From NCBI RefSeq assembly GCF_900101465.1, contig NZ_FMZM01000010.1, positions 1 to 64,000 on the forward strand: 64,000 nucleotides of DNA, read 5' to 3'. Made by a program: the position numbers and the translations under genes. The stretch comes from Nocardioides lianchengensis (GTDB lineage Bacteria; Actinomycetota; Actinomycetes; Propionibacteriales; Nocardioidaceae). Below are positions 17,085-27,672 of this stretch, piece by piece (the first letter of the stretch is position 1; each line of letters starts with the position of its first letter). The notes under the pieces are model-generated. The model had not been told where the DNA came from and ran no database searches. It worked only from the letters and a program-made list of their open reading frames with translations.

Positions 17085-17405
17085 TCAGCCTAGCGAGCGC
17101 GTCGCCTGGATATTGAGGTCGGCCCCGGGCTCGACCGGCTCGTAGGCGCTCGGCTCGTCCAGGGCGCGTCCGAGCAGCGGGACGGCGTGCAGCTTCACGT
17201 CGTACGACGAGAGCGCGCGGCGGTAGGCGCCGACGTGCTCCCAGGTGGTCGTGAGCACCCACAGCTCGGGATCGTCGAGGTTGCGACCGATCGCGCCGCC
17301 GACGTACCCGGGCCGCTCGGCGAGCGTCGCCCGGGCCAGCTCGACGTCGACCCGGAAGGTCTCGCCCTCGCCGACCGGGACCCGGAACCTGTTCACGACC
17401 AGCAC
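17085..17405 (-). CDS. Antibiotic biosynthesis monooxygenase (ABM) domain protein
   Basis: 106 aa, GTG 17405. A single ferredoxin-like ABM domain: [17 protein letters not shown] start, [27 protein letters not shown] core and AYRRALSS helix. Such small dimeric proteins include heme-degrading and quinol monooxygenases, so substrate and even enzymatic activity cannot be read here. The start codon lies 25 nt from the first Zur-like box of the divergent znuA gene, so zinc control of this gene is conceivable. Confidence 0.85.
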   Translation of the reverse strand: MLVVNRFRVPVGEGETFRVDVELARATLAERPGYVGGAIGRNLDDPELWVLTTTWEHVGAYRRALSSYDVKLHAVPLLGRALDEPSAYEPVEPGADLNIQATRSLG

Positions 17406-17429
17406 GTCCTCACCCTACCCACGGCTGAT

Positions 17430-17468
17430 TTGACAACGATTCTCAATCGCCATGAGAATCGTTCTCAT
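17430..17468 (+). promoter_or_regulatory. Tandem Zur/Fur-type operators and promoter on znuA start
   Basis: Two boxes are visible. Box 1 (17430-17446) is TTGACAACGATTCTCAA. Box 2 (17452-17468) is the perfect 7-3-7 inverted repeat ATGAGAATCGTTCTCAT. Box 1 begins with a TTGACA -35 hexamer; a -10-like GAGAAT starts 18 nt later inside box 2. The expected transcription start falls at or next to the A of ATG 17467, so znuA is probably leaderless and the repressor sits on both promoter hexamers. This layout would give tight zinc-dependent shut-off by the Zur protein encoded four genes on. Confidence 0.85.
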
Positions 17469-18465
17469 GCAGCGTTCCCGCCTCCTCGTCCCCGCCCTCG
17501 CCGCCGTCGGCGCGCTCTCCCTCACCGGCTGCGCCGCCTTCTCCGACGACAGCGAGGCGGCCGCGGACTCGCGGACCGTGGCCGTCGGCCTCTACCCCCT
17601 GGAGTACGTCGCCGCCCGCGTGGCCGGTGACGCGTTCGACGTCGAGAACCTCACCACCCCCGGTGGCGAGCCGCACGACCTGACCCTCGACGTGAAGGAG
17701 ACCGCGACCATCGCCGACTCCGCGCTGCTGGTCTACGTGGACTCGCTGCAGCCCGCCGTGGACGACGCGGCCGAGGAGGTCGCGACCGGCCAGGTGCTGG
17801 ACGCCGCCGACGTCGTCGACCTGCTGCCGTTCGCCGAGGAGGAGGGCCACGAGGGCGAGACCGCGGAGGAGCACGCGGAGCACGCCGACGAGGAGGGCCA
17901 CGCCGAGGAGGAGGGGCACGTGCACGGCGAGGAGGAGCACGACCACGGCGAGTACGACCCGCACTTCTGGCAGGACCCGCTCCGGATGGCCGAGCTCGGC
18001 GACGCGATCGCCGGCCGGCTCGGCGAGATCGACCCGGACCAGAAGGACACGTTCGCGGCCAACGCGGCCGACCTCCGCACCGACCTCGAGGAGCTCGACG
18101 CGTCGTACGCCGACGGGCTGGCCCAGTGCACGATCACGACGGTGGTCACCAACCACGACGCGTTCGGCTACCTGGAGAAGTACGGCCTGCACCTGGAGTC
18201 GATCACCGGCATCACCCCGGACGCCGAGCCCACGCCGGCCGCACTCGCCGACCTGCAGGAGCTCATCAAGTCCGACGGCATCACCACCGTCTTCTCCGAG
18301 AGCCTGGTGAGCCCCAAGAGCGCGGAGACCCTGGCCTCCGACGTGGGTGTGCAGACCGAGGTGCTGGACACCCTCGAGGGCCTGACCGACGACACCGCGG
18401 ACGAGGACTACCTTTCTCTCATGCGGCAGAACCTCACGAAGCTCGAGCAGGCGAACCGCTGTTGA
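17467..18465 (+). CDS. znuA: Zinc ABC transporter substrate-binding lipoprotein ZnuA
   Basis: 332 aa from ATG 17467 (an in-frame ATG at 17452 would add five residues; the promoter geometry favours 17467). The lipobox ALSLTGC ends at Cys22. It is a cluster A-I metal-binding protein. The start VAVGLYPLEYVAARVAGD, the His ligand in GGEPHDLTLDVKET, an acidic His-rich loop (about 125-160, with many EEGHAEEEGH-type units), then DPHFWQDPLRM, VVTNHDAFGYLEKYGL and the C-terminal Glu/Asp ligand region are all present. The loop fits zinc scavenging. The stop overlaps the znuC start. Confidence 0.95.
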   Translation: MQRSRLLVPALAAVGALSLTGCAAFSDDSEAAADSRTVAVGLYPLEYVAARVAGDAFDVENLTTPGGEPHDLTLDVKETATIADSALLVYVDSLQPAVDDAAEEVATGQVLDAADVVDLLPFAEEEGHEGETAEEHAEHADEEGHAEEEGHVHGEEEHDHGEYDPHFWQDPLRMAELGDAIAGRLGEIDPDQKDTFAANAADLRTDLEELDASYADGLAQCTITTVVTNHDAFGYLEKYGLHLESITGITPDAEPTPAALADLQELIKSDGITTVFSESLVSPKSAETLASDVGVQTEVLDTLEGLTDDTADEDYLSLMRQNLTKLEQANRC

Positions 18466-19265
18466 CCCGTCCGACCGAGCCCGTGGTCGAGCTCAGCGAC
18501 GGCGCCGTGGCCATCGCCGGGCGGCCGGTGCTGCGACAGATCGACCTGACGGTCCGGTCGGGCGAGTTCGTCACGCTGCTCGGCCCCAACGGATCGGGGA
18601 AGTCCACCCTGGTACGGGCCCTCACCGGCCTGCGTCCGCTCTCCCGGGGGCAGCTGAAACTGTTCGGCACCCCGTTCGAGTCCTTCCGGGACTGGCACCG
18701 CCTCGGGTTCGTGCCGCAGCGCTCCAGTGCGGCCAGCGGCGTCCCGGCCTCGGTCGCCGAGGTCGTGGCCTCCGGCCGGCTGACCCGGCGCCGGCTGCTG
18801 CGGCCGCCGAGCCGCGCCGACCGCGCGGCGGTCGCGGCCGCGCTCGACCTGGTCGGCCTCGCCGACCGGTCCCGCGACAGCGTGGCCACCCTCTCGGGCG
18901 GCCAGCAGCAGCGGGTCCTCATCGCCCGGGCGCTCGCGGGCGAGCCCGACCTGTTCTTCCTCGACGAGCCCACCGCGGGCGTCGACCTGCCCAACCAGCA
19001 CGCCCTCGCCGCCGCGCTCTCGGCCCTGTCGCGGTCCGGCAGCACGATCGTGCTCGTCACCCATGAGCTCGGCCCGCTCGCGCCCCTCGTCGACCGCACC
19101 GTCGTCCTCCGCGACGGCCGTCTCGTGTACGACGGCCCGCCGCTCGCCCTCGACGACGCGCACGGCCACCACCACCCGCCGCAGGGCCGCCACGACCACC
19201 ACCCGGGCGTGATGGCGCCCCTCGACCGGACCCCGCACCCGCACGGCGAGGAGGCCTCCTGGTGA
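18462..19265 (+). CDS. znuC: Zinc ABC transporter ATP-binding protein ZnuC
   Basis: 267 aa from TTG 18462, chosen because it overlaps the znuA stop (TTGA); GTG 18483 is an alternative. The ATPase motifs are in order: Walker A GPNGSGKST (about 42), Q-loop FVPQRSS, signature LSGGQQQR (about 145), Walker B LFFLDEPTAG, and H-loop VTHELG. The C-terminal 35 residues are unusually His-rich (AHGHHHPPQGRHDHHPG and PHPHGEE), a cytoplasmic metal-binding tail not standard for this subunit. The stop overlaps the znuB start. Confidence 0.94.
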   Translation: MTRPTEPVVELSDGAVAIAGRPVLRQIDLTVRSGEFVTLLGPNGSGKSTLVRALTGLRPLSRGQLKLFGTPFESFRDWHRLGFVPQRSSAASGVPASVAEVVASGRLTRRRLLRPPSRADRAAVAAALDLVGLADRSRDSVATLSGGQQQRVLIARALAGEPDLFFLDEPTAGVDLPNQHALAAALSALSRSGSTIVLVTHELGPLAPLVDRTVVLRDGRLVYDGPPLALDDAHGHHHPPQGRHDHHPGVMAPLDRTPHPHGEEASW

Positions 19266-20281
19266 TCGAGCTGCTGCAGTACCAGTTCATGCAGCGCGCG
19301 CTGCTCGCCGCGTTCGTCACCGGCCTGGCCGCGCCCGTGATCGGCACCTACCTGGTCCAGCGTCGCCTGGCCCTGCTCGGTGACGGCCTGGGCCACGTGG
19401 CCGTCACCGGAGTCGCGCTCGGGCTGCTGACCGGCGTCGCCCCGACCTGGACCGCCGTGGTCGTCGCCGTCCTCGGCGCAATCGCCATCGAGGTGATCCG
19501 CGAGCGCGGGCACACCAGCGGCGACCTCGCCCTGGCCCTGCTCTTCTACGGCGGACTCGCGGGCGGCGTGATGATCACCGGCCTCGCGGGACAGACCGGC
19601 GCGAAGCTGCAGCAGTACCTCTTCGGCTCGATCACCTCGATCTCGCGGGCCGACCTCTGGTTCACCCTGGGCCTGGCGGCCGTGATCCTGCTCCTCGGCC
19701 TCGGCCTGCTCCCCCAGCTGTTCACGGTCTCGCAGGACGAGGACTTCGCCCGGGTCGCCGGGCTGAACGTCCGCGCCTACAACCTGCTGGTCGCCGTGCT
19801 CGCCGCGGTGACGGTCACCGTGGCGATGCGCACGGTCGGCCTGCTGCTGGTCTCGGCGCTGATGATCGTGCCGGTCGCGGCGTCCCAGCAGCTGGCCCGG
19901 TCGTTCCGCGCGACGGTCGCGGGCGCGGTCGTGGTCGGTGCGGGCGCGGGCGTGGGCGGGCTGCTGGTCTCGGCGTACCTCTCCACGAGCCACGACCTGA
20001 CCGTCGCGCCCGGGCCGGCGATCGTGCTGCTCGCCCTGGCCTGCTTCGTCGCGACCTGGCCGGTCGGCGCGCTGCTGCGCCGACGGGCCCGGCTGCGCCG
20101 GCCGTTCCCCGCGGTCGAGGCCGAGGAGCACGCGGCCACCCACCAGGTCTGCGACGAGCAGCACGCCCACGAGCACGGACCGGACTGCGGGCACCCCGCC
20201 GTACCCCACGGCGACCACGTCGACTACGTCCACGACGGCCACCGGCACGCGGTCCACGGGAGGCACTATGACGAGCACTGA
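19262..20281 (+). CDS. znuB: Zinc ABC transporter permease ZnuB
   Basis: 339 aa, GTG 19262 overlapping the znuC stop. An ABC-3 family permease with about eight membrane helices up to residue 275 (YLVQRRLALLGDGLGHVAVTG is the conserved first loop). The C-terminus (about 285-339) is a Cys/His-rich tail with HAHEHGPDCGHP, VDYVHDGHRHAVHGRHYDEH and similar, matching the His-rich loop of ZnuA and tail of ZnuC. It overlaps zur by 14 nt. Confidence 0.94.
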   Translation: MIELLQYQFMQRALLAAFVTGLAAPVIGTYLVQRRLALLGDGLGHVAVTGVALGLLTGVAPTWTAVVVAVLGAIAIEVIRERGHTSGDLALALLFYGGLAGGVMITGLAGQTGAKLQQYLFGSITSISRADLWFTLGLAAVILLLGLGLLPQLFTVSQDEDFARVAGLNVRAYNLLVAVLAAVTVTVAMRTVGLLLVSALMIVPVAASQQLARSFRATVAGAVVVGAGAGVGGLLVSAYLSTSHDLTVAPGPAIVLLALACFVATWPVGALLRRRARLRRPFPAVEAEEHAATHQVCDEQHAHEHGPDCGHPAVPHGDHVDYVHDGHRHAVHGRHYDEH

Positions 20282-20669
20282 CGCGACCCCGCCGCTGCGC
20301 CCGACCCGGCAGCGGATCGCCGTCGCGGAGGCGATGGCCTCCTTCGACGACTTCCGCTCGGCGCAGGAGATCCACGAGCTGCTCGGCCGGCGGGGCGAGC
20401 ACGTCGGCCTGGCCACGGTCTACCGCACCCTGCAGCGCCTCGCCGACGCCGGCGAGGTTGACATGCTCCGCACCGAGGACGGCGAGGCGATCTATCGCCG
20501 CTGCTCCGACACGCACCACCACCACCTGGTCTGCCGCTCGTGCGGACGCACGGTGGAGGTCGAGGGCCCCGCCGTCGAGCGCTGGACGCGCGCGATCGCG
20601 TCCGAGCACGGCTTCACCGACGTGAGCCACACCCTGGAGATCTTCGGGACCTGCCCGAGCTGCGGCTGA
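20268..20669 (+). CDS. zur: Zinc uptake regulator Zur (FUR family)
   Basis: 133 aa. A zinc-sensing repressor: winged-helix N-terminus (RPTRQRIAVAEAMASF, VGLATVYRTLQRLADAGEV) and dimerisation domain with HHHHLVCRSCG and a second C-x2-C near the end (GTCPSCG), the structural zinc site. Sensor-site residues include the HHHH run. It closes the znuACB-zur operon and most likely binds the two boxes at 17430-17468. Assignment as Zur rather than Fur rests on the operon and box sequence. Confidence 0.93.
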   Translation: MTSTDATPPLRPTRQRIAVAEAMASFDDFRSAQEIHELLGRRGEHVGLATVYRTLQRLADAGEVDMLRTEDGEAIYRRCSDTHHHHLVCRSCGRTVEVEGPAVERWTRAIASEHGFTDVSHTLEIFGTCPSCG

Positions 20670-20675
20670 ACCCGC

Positions 20676-22238
20676 TCAGCGCTCGAGCGGGAGCCGCACC
20701 CGGAAGACGCTGCCGGTGCCGAGGACGCTCTCGACCTCGATCCGACCACCGTGGGCCTCCACGATCTCCTTCGTGATGCTCAGGCCCAGGCCGACCCCCG
20801 GGATGGTGCTCTCGGCCGCCGAGCGGGTGCGGAAGAAGCGGGTGAAGAGCCGGTCCCGGTCCGCGGACGAGATGCCGATGCCGCCGTCCTGCACCTCCAG
20901 CTGGGCGCGGTCGCCATCGAGGGCCAGCGACACCTGGACCCGGCCGTCGCGGTGGCTGTACTTGACCGCGTTGGAGAGCAGGTTGTCGACGACCTGGCCG
21001 ATCCGGCGCGGGTCGGCGCACATCGGCAGCCGGGGCGGCGCGGTCAGCTCCAGCACCACGCCCGCGGCCTCGGCGGCCGGCGAGGCGGCCTCGACCGAGT
21101 CCCGGACGATCACGGCCAGGTCGGTGTGGCTCCGCTCCAGCTGCGGGCCGCTGGCGTCAGCCTGGGCCGCGTGCAGGAGGTCGCCGATCAGTCGGAGCAG
21201 CCGGTCTCCGTTGCGTGCCACGACCCCGAGCTGGCTCGCCGCCTGCTCGGGCAGGTCGTCGCGCTCCTGCAGGATCTGGACGTAGCCGGTGATCGAGGTG
21301 AGCGGGGTCCGCAGCTCGTGGGAGACCGAGGCGACGAACTCGTCCTTCACCCGCAGCGCCCCCATGAAGTCGGTGACGTCCTTGTAGGCCAGCACGGCCC
21401 CGGCGAAGTCGCCCTGCTCGTCGCGCACGGTCCGCGCCGAGACCGAGATGGCCCGGCGATTGCGCGGGTCGGTCCCGATCCACAGCCGGCAGTCGTCGAA
21501 CTCCTCCCCCGTCATCGCGCGGAACGTCGGGGTCAGCTCGCGCGCCAGCGGGGTGCTGCCGTCCTCCTCGAAGACCGCCCCGGTCTGCCCGGCCACGCCG
21601 TCGTGACCGTCGGGGTAGCCGACACGCATGAACTCCTCGTGCCGGCGGTTCATCCGCTCGTAGGTGCCGTCGCGCCCGAGCAGGACCAGGCCGACGTCGA
21701 CGGTGTCGAAGATCGCGTCGGACATCCGCTGCTGGCGACCGATCGCCTGGACGGCGGAGGCCTTCGCGACCGTCGCGCCGACCGCGACCAGGGCTGGGAG
21801 CACCGAGCGGGAGAGGTTGGCGCCGGCCAGCTCGCCGTACACGAGGCCGGGCAGGGCCTGGAACAGCCCGACCGCGAGGAAGCAGACGACCGCGCCACGG
21901 ACGGCGCCGTACCGCCCGAGCCAGAGGGCCGGAAGGAGCAGCAGAATCGCGATGCTGCTGCCCTCCGGGCTGAGTCGGCCGGTGCCGATCACCGCGATGT
22001 CGAGCACGGCCAGCACCCCGAGCATCACCGACGGCATCCGGTCCCACGGCAGCAGCAGCGTCGCCGCGGTCACGACCGCGAGCAGCACGACGGCGAAGAC
22101 TGGCCAGGAGACGAGGTCCCAGCGCGCCCCACCCTGGATCCGGAAGGCCAGGTCGAGCGTCACCAGCAGCGCGAACGCCGCCTGCAGCAGGCGCGGATCG
22201 TCGTCGTCGACCGCGCTCCAGCTCAGCTGTCGCATCAT
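20676..22238 (-). CDS. Orphan membrane PAS histidine kinase (paralog 1)
   Basis: 520 aa. The N-terminal 190 residues hold about six hydrophobic segments. A PAS domain follows (about 200-290; TVDVGLVLLGRDGTYERMN, YKDVTDFMGALRVKDEFV), then HisKA with the phospho-acceptor in [13 protein letters not shown] (His about 305). The HATPase_c has NLLSNAVKYS, DGGIGI and [18 protein letters not shown]. No response regulator is adjacent. It is clearly homologous along its whole length to the kinase at 23055-24710, with uppS between the two. The signal is unknown; its multi-helix sensor resembles MASE-type domains. Confidence 0.92.
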   Translation of the reverse strand: MMRQLSWSAVDDDDPRLLQAAFALLVTLDLAFRIQGGARWDLVSWPVFAVVLLAVVTAATLLLPWDRMPSVMLGVLAVLDIAVIGTGRLSPEGSSIAILLLLPALWLGRYGAVRGAVVCFLAVGLFQALPGLVYGELAGANLSRSVLPALVAVGATVAKASAVQAIGRQQRMSDAIFDTVDVGLVLLGRDGTYERMNRRHEEFMRVGYPDGHDGVAGQTGAVFEEDGSTPLARELTPTFRAMTGEEFDDCRLWIGTDPRNRRAISVSARTVRDEQGDFAGAVLAYKDVTDFMGALRVKDEFVASVSHELRTPLTSITGYVQILQERDDLPEQAASQLGVVARNGDRLLRLIGDLLHAAQADASGPQLERSHTDLAVIVRDSVEAASPAAEAAGVVLELTAPPRLPMCADPRRIGQVVDNLLSNAVKYSHRDGRVQVSLALDGDRAQLEVQDGGIGISSADRDRLFTRFFRTRSAAESTIPGVGLGLSITKEIVEAHGGRIEVESVLGTGSVFRVRLPLER

Positions 22239-22254
22239 CCCCCCGCCCCTCGAC

Positions 22255-23034
22255 TCAGACCTGGTTCGGCAGCGCGCCGCCGTAGCGTCGGTCGCGCCGG
22301 GCGTACTCCTCGACGGCCGCCCACAGGTGCCGGCGGTCGACGTCGGGCCACAGCACGTCGGAGTAGACGAACTCGCTGTAGGCGGCCTGCCAGAGCATGA
22401 AGTTCGAGAGCCGCTGCTCCCCAGACGTGCGCCAGACCAGGTCGGCGTCGGACTGCTCGGGCACGTAGAGGTGGCGGGCGAAGACCTTCTCGTCGATCTT
22501 CTCCGGCTTCAGCCGGCCGGCCGCGACCTCCCGGGCGATGCTGCGCGCGGTGTCGGCCAGCTCGGCCCGGCCTCCGTAGTTGACGCACATGGTGAGGGTG
22601 CAGACGTCGTTGTCCTTCGTGAGCTCCTCGGCGACCTGGAGCTCCTTGATGACCGACTTCCACAGCCGCGGCGCGCGCCCCGCCCACCGGACCCGGACGC
22701 CGAGCTCGTGCATCTCGTCGCGCCGGCGCCGGATCACGTCGCGGTTGAAGCCCATCAGGAACTTCACCTCGTCGGGCGAGCGGCTCCAGTTCTCGGTCGA
22801 GAAGGCGTACGCCGAGACCGCCTTCACCCCGATCTCGATCGCGCCCTCGACCACGTCGAAGAGCGAGCTCTCGCCCTGCTCGTGGCCCTTGGTGCGCGGG
22901 AGGCCCCGCTCCTTGGCCCAGCGGCCGTTGCCGTCCATGACGATCGCGACGTGCCGGGGCACGAGCTCCCGCGGGACCGGGGGCGGGGTGGCTCCCGACG
23001 GGTGCGGGGTGGGCTGGCGGACGCGACGCTTCAC
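22255..23034 (-). CDS. uppS: Isoprenyl transferase (undecaprenyl/decaprenyl diphosphate synthase, UppS)
   Basis: 259 aa, GTG 23034. A cis-prenyltransferase making the polyprenyl carrier for wall synthesis. Signatures are [24 protein letters not shown] (catalytic Asp near 34), [26 protein letters not shown], and the C-terminal [24 protein letters not shown]. Chain length of the product cannot be read. In related actinobacteria uppS follows recO directly; here a sensor kinase has been placed between them. Confidence 0.95.
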   Translation of the reverse strand: MKRRVRQPTPHPSGATPPPVPRELVPRHVAIVMDGNGRWAKERGLPRTKGHEQGESSLFDVVEGAIEIGVKAVSAYAFSTENWSRSPDEVKFLMGFNRDVIRRRRDEMHELGVRVRWAGRAPRLWKSVIKELQVAEELTKDNDVCTLTMCVNYGGRAELADTARSIAREVAAGRLKPEKIDEKVFARHLYVPEQSDADLVWRTSGEQRLSNFMLWQAAYSEFVYSDVLWPDVDRRHLWAAVEEYARRDRRYGGALPNQV

Positions 23035-23054
23035 GCCCCGGAGCCTAGTGGCGC

Positions 23055-24710
23055 TCAGGACGCCAGCCGCTCAACGACGTGCAGCGGGAGGACGACGCGG
23101 AACTCGCTGCCTTGGCCGACCTCGCTGTCCACCTCGATCACGCCACCGTGGCTCTCGACGATGGACTTGGTGATCGACAGGCCCAGGCCCACGCCCTGGA
23201 TCGCGCGCAGCGTGGCCTCGCGGGTGCGGAAGAAGCGGGTGAACAGCTGGTCGTGGTCCGCCGGGTCGATGCCGATGCCGGTGTCGCGGACTCGGATCAC
23301 CGCGCTGCCGCCCTCGACGCCCGCCCGGACCTCGGTCCGCCCACCGGCCTCGGAGTACTTGATGGCGTTGGAGACCAGGTTGTCGACGACCTGGGCCAGC
23401 CGCTGGCCGTCCCCCGTGAACGGGATCGACGCCGGTACGTCGGCGACCAGCTCCACCTCGGAGGCGGTCGCGTGCGGACGGGCGGCGGCGACGCTCTCCC
23501 GCACGATCTCGGCGAGGTCGGTGGTCTGGTCACGCAGCGAGGCCGGCCGCCGTTCGTGCTGGACCTCGTCGAGCAGGTCGCCCACCAGGCGCTCGAGGCG
23601 CCGTCCGTTGCGGGCCACCACCTCCAGCTGCTTGCGGAGCACCGGGTCGAGGTCCTCCTCGTCCAGCGCGATGGCGACGTACCCCACGATGGAGGTGAGC
23701 GGGGTGCGCAGCTCGTGGGAGACCAGTGCGATGAAGTCGTCCTTGACCTGCGCGGCCCGCATGAACTCGGTGACGTCGGTGTAGGAGACCGCCGCCCCGA
23801 GCAGGGCGCCGTCGGAGTCCTCGACGCGCCGCGCGGAGATCGACATCGCCCGTCGGGTCCGCTCCTCCGCGCCGATCCAGACCCGTACGTCGTCGAACTC
23901 CTCGCCCAGCTGCGCCCGGACCGTCGGCACGTCGTCGAGCGACAGCGGGACCCGACCGGTCTCGTCGAACACCCGCGGGCGGCTGATGTCGCCGCCGGGG
24001 TAGGCGAGCTCCGAGAACTCGGTGAGCCGGTGGTTCATCAGCGTCGGGCGCCCGTCCCTGTCGAGCAGGGCCAGCCCGACGTCGACGGCCTCGAAGATCG
24101 CGTGCGCGGATCGCCGGTTGCGCTCGATGATCTCCAGCGCCGCCGCGAGGTCGGCCTCGCGCGCCTCCGCCCGGGCCTGGGCGCTGCGCGCCGCGACCAG
24201 CCCGGCGGTGATCGACGCCGCGCCGACCCCGGCCACCACCGGCAGCACCACGAGGCGCTCCAGCGTCAGGGCGTCGACGCCGTGGGCGAGCAGGCCGGGG
24301 ACCGTGATGAAGGCCAGCACCGAGCCGACCGCGAGAGCCACTCCGCGCAGGCCGAGCTCCAGGCCGAGCCAGAGGGAGGGCAGCAGGAGCAGCGGCGACG
24401 CCGTACCCAGGTCGGACCCGGCGGCGAGCATGCCGAGCGCGGCGATGTTGACCACGGCCATCACGCGCGTCAGGAACGGCACGCAGCGGTCCGGTGCCGC
24501 GAGGACGACGGCCGCCCCGAGGACCGACAGTGCCACGCCGGCGGTCGGCCACGAGAGGACGTCCTCCGAGCGGCCACCCGCGTCGCGCAGCACGAGCACC
24601 CCGACCAGGGCCAGCGTGAAGCCGATCTGGAGGACGCGAGCGTCGGGCTCGCCGTCGTTCCAGCGCAGGTGGGCGAGCACCCACCCGCCGCGTCGACCCC
24701 AGCCCCTCAT
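23055..24710 (-). CDS. Orphan membrane PAS histidine kinase (paralog 2)
   Basis: 551 aa, ATG 24710. Same architecture as the kinase at 20676-22238: about six membrane segments (30-215), a coiled linker ([21 protein letters not shown], split by a helix break), PAS (about 230-320; [19 protein letters not shown]), HisKA with [14 protein letters not shown] (His about 332), and HATPase_c with [10 protein letters not shown] and [18 protein letters not shown]. No partner regulator is adjacent. Duplication around uppS is the simplest explanation. Their position in a wall-precursor neighbourhood suggests, but does not prove, envelope sensing. Confidence 0.92.
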   Translation of the reverse strand: MRGWGRRGGWVLAHLRWNDGEPDARVLQIGFTLALVGVLVLRDAGGRSEDVLSWPTAGVALSVLGAAVVLAAPDRCVPFLTRVMAVVNIAALGMLAAGSDLGTASPLLLLPSLWLGLELGLRGVALAVGSVLAFITVPGLLAHGVDALTLERLVVLPVVAGVGAASITAGLVAARSAQARAEAREADLAAALEIIERNRRSAHAIFEAVDVGLALLDRDGRPTLMNHRLTEFSELAYPGGDISRPRVFDETGRVPLSLDDVPTVRAQLGEEFDDVRVWIGAEERTRRAMSISARRVEDSDGALLGAAVSYTDVTEFMRAAQVKDDFIALVSHELRTPLTSIVGYVAIALDEEDLDPVLRKQLEVVARNGRRLERLVGDLLDEVQHERRPASLRDQTTDLAEIVRESVAAARPHATASEVELVADVPASIPFTGDGQRLAQVVDNLVSNAIKYSEAGGRTEVRAGVEGGSAVIRVRDTGIGIDPADHDQLFTRFFRTREATLRAIQGVGLGLSITKSIVESHGGVIEVDSEVGQGSEFRVVLPLHVVERLAS

Positions 24711-24766
24711 GTCTGACCCCTCATCCGTCAGGGTGAGGATCGGCCGGTCCGCGCGGAAGTTGAGGC

Positions 24767-25495
24767 TCAGCGCTCGACGTAGGCGAGCGAGCGCAGGCTG
24801 CGCTCCAGGTGCCAGGCGAGGTACGCCGCGACCAAGCCGCTGGCCTCCTTCAGGTGCCGCGGCTCGGAGACCTCGACGCTCGGCCAGTCGCCAGCGAGCA
24901 GCGCGCCCATCAGCCGCAGCGTCTCGGGGGCGGGGTTCGCCGAGCCCGGCACCCGGCAGGTCGCGCAGAGCACCCCGCCCATCGAGTGGTTGAACCAGCG
25001 GTGCTCGCCCTCCAGGCCGCAGCGCGCGCAGTGGTGGAACGACGGCGCGTAGCCCGCGACCGCCAGCGAGCGGAGCAGGTAGGAGTCGAGGACCTGGCTG
25101 GGGGTGCGCTCGCCGTTCGCCAGCACCCGCAGGCCGCCCACGAGGAGCAGGAACTGCTGCAGGGCCGGCTCCTTCTCCTCCGAGACCAGCCGCTCAGCGG
25201 TCTCCAGCATCACCGTGCCGGCGGTGTAGCGGTCGTAGTCGAGGCCCAGCCCGGCGTGGAAGAGGGTCAGCGTCTCCGCCTGGGTGACCGTGTCGAGGTT
25301 GCGCCCCTCGGCCAGCTGCAGGTCCACGTGGGTGAACGGCTCCAGGCGCGAGCCGAACCGGGAGGTGGTGCGTCGTACGCCCTTCGCGACGGCGCGGACC
25401 CGGCCGCGATGGCGGGTCAGCAGGGTGATGATGCGGTCGGCCTCCCCCAGCTTGTGGGTGCGCAGCACGATCGCCTCGTCGCGGTAGAGAGGCAC
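24767..25495 (-). CDS. recO: DNA repair protein RecO
   Basis: 242 aa from GTG 25495 (VPLYRDEAIVLRTHKLGEADRI is the canonical start; the longer frame to 25567 runs into the divergent kinase's promoter). OB-fold N-terminus (VRAVAKGVRRTTSRFGSRLEPFT) and helical C-terminal domain with a zinc-type CARCGLEG ... CATC pair (about 162-190). RecO loads RecA on SSB-coated single strands in the RecFOR pathway. Divergent from the Ser/Thr kinase, 59 nt apart. Confidence 0.95.
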   Translation of the reverse strand: MPLYRDEAIVLRTHKLGEADRIITLLTRHRGRVRAVAKGVRRTTSRFGSRLEPFTHVDLQLAEGRNLDTVTQAETLTLFHAGLGLDYDRYTAGTVMLETAERLVSEEKEPALQQFLLLVGGLRVLANGERTPSQVLDSYLLRSLAVAGYAPSFHHCARCGLEGEHRWFNHSMGGVLCATCRVPGSANPAPETLRLMGALLAGDWPSVEVSEPRHLKEASGLVAAYLAWHLERSLRSLAYVER

Positions 25496-25554
25496 CTCGC
25501 CATCCTCCCGCACGGATGGTCGGCAGCCGGGACCCGTCGGGCAGACTGGGGCGC

Positions 25555-26764
<1,210 letters not shown>

Positions 26765-26775
<11 letters not shown>

Positions 26776-27622
26776 CCCGTCGTACCCGCCCGCGAGGCCG
26801 CCAGCACTCGAGGGCGAACGCGGCCGCCTCGGCGTCCAGCCGCTCCGGGCGGAGCCGCCACTCCAGGATGCTGCGCGCCCGGACGAAGGTGGCGTTCGGC
26901 AGCTCGGCGGCCAGCATCGCCGCGTCGGCCGCCGGATGGATCGGGTCGGCGGGGTGCCCGACGACGAGCGCCGGCGCCTGGATCGCCCGCCGCTGACGCG
27001 AGTGCGGCGCGACCCGCCCGAAGAAGAGGCCGTGCACGACCGCGGCGACCGACGCCGGGCGCTGATCGAGGGTGTCGAGGGCGATGCCCGCCCAGAACGG
27101 CACGATCCCGCGCGGCACCGGCCGGGTGAGCAGCCGGACGCCGGTGACGGTGAACGGCAGGAAGCGGGCCGCGAGCATCAGTGACCCGAACGCGACCACG
27201 CCCGCCTCCAGGGCGTTGTTCAGCACCGGCATCTCGGCGATCAGCCCCCGGACCCGCTCCGGCGCCAGCACGGCCACCTCGAGCGAGACGTTGGCGCCCA
27301 GGGAGGTCCCGCCGACCACCGCCTGGGCCGCGCCCAGGTGGTCGAGCAGCGCCAGCACCTGCTCCGCCCAGGCCTGCACCGAGTAGGCGTGCGGGTCGGC
27401 CGGCCGGTCCGAGCGCCCGTGGCCGAGCAGATCCAGGGTGACGACGTGCAGGCCCTCGGCGGCCAGCGCCCGGGCCAGCGGTTGCTGCATCCGCCGCGGC
27501 ATCAGCTGGCCGTGCAGCAGCACGACCCAGGCGTCGCCCGCGCCGTACTCCGTGTACTCCAGGCGGTCGCGTCCTGTCTCGGTTTCGAGGAAGAACTGAC
27601 CGATCCGCTCGGATACCAACAT
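26765..27622 (-). CDS. Alpha/beta hydrolase
   Basis: 285 aa from ATG 27622. The fold is clear: oxyanion HGQLMP (about 37), DLLGHGRSDRP, nucleophile elbow GGTSLGA (Ser about 105), GHPADPIHP acid loop, and a C-terminal helix region. The expected catalytic His near the end is not in a classic GH context (LEWRLRPERLD region lacks it), so activity is uncertain. The substrate is unknown. It overlaps the Ser/Thr kinase gene tail to tail and is divergent from the large PAS kinase, 50 nt apart. Confidence 0.85.
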
Positions 27623-27672
27623 GCCCGGCAATCTAGTCCGCGCGCCCCGGTCCGCGGTGCGACACTTCCGGC

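Noticed and set aside
14803..17145. 780-aa plus-strand frame
   Set aside because: Shadow of glyS and the lipoprotein gene.
17840..17960. Repeats in znuA as a CRISPR-like array
   Set aside because: They are codons of the His/Glu-rich loop in a long coding frame; no spacers.
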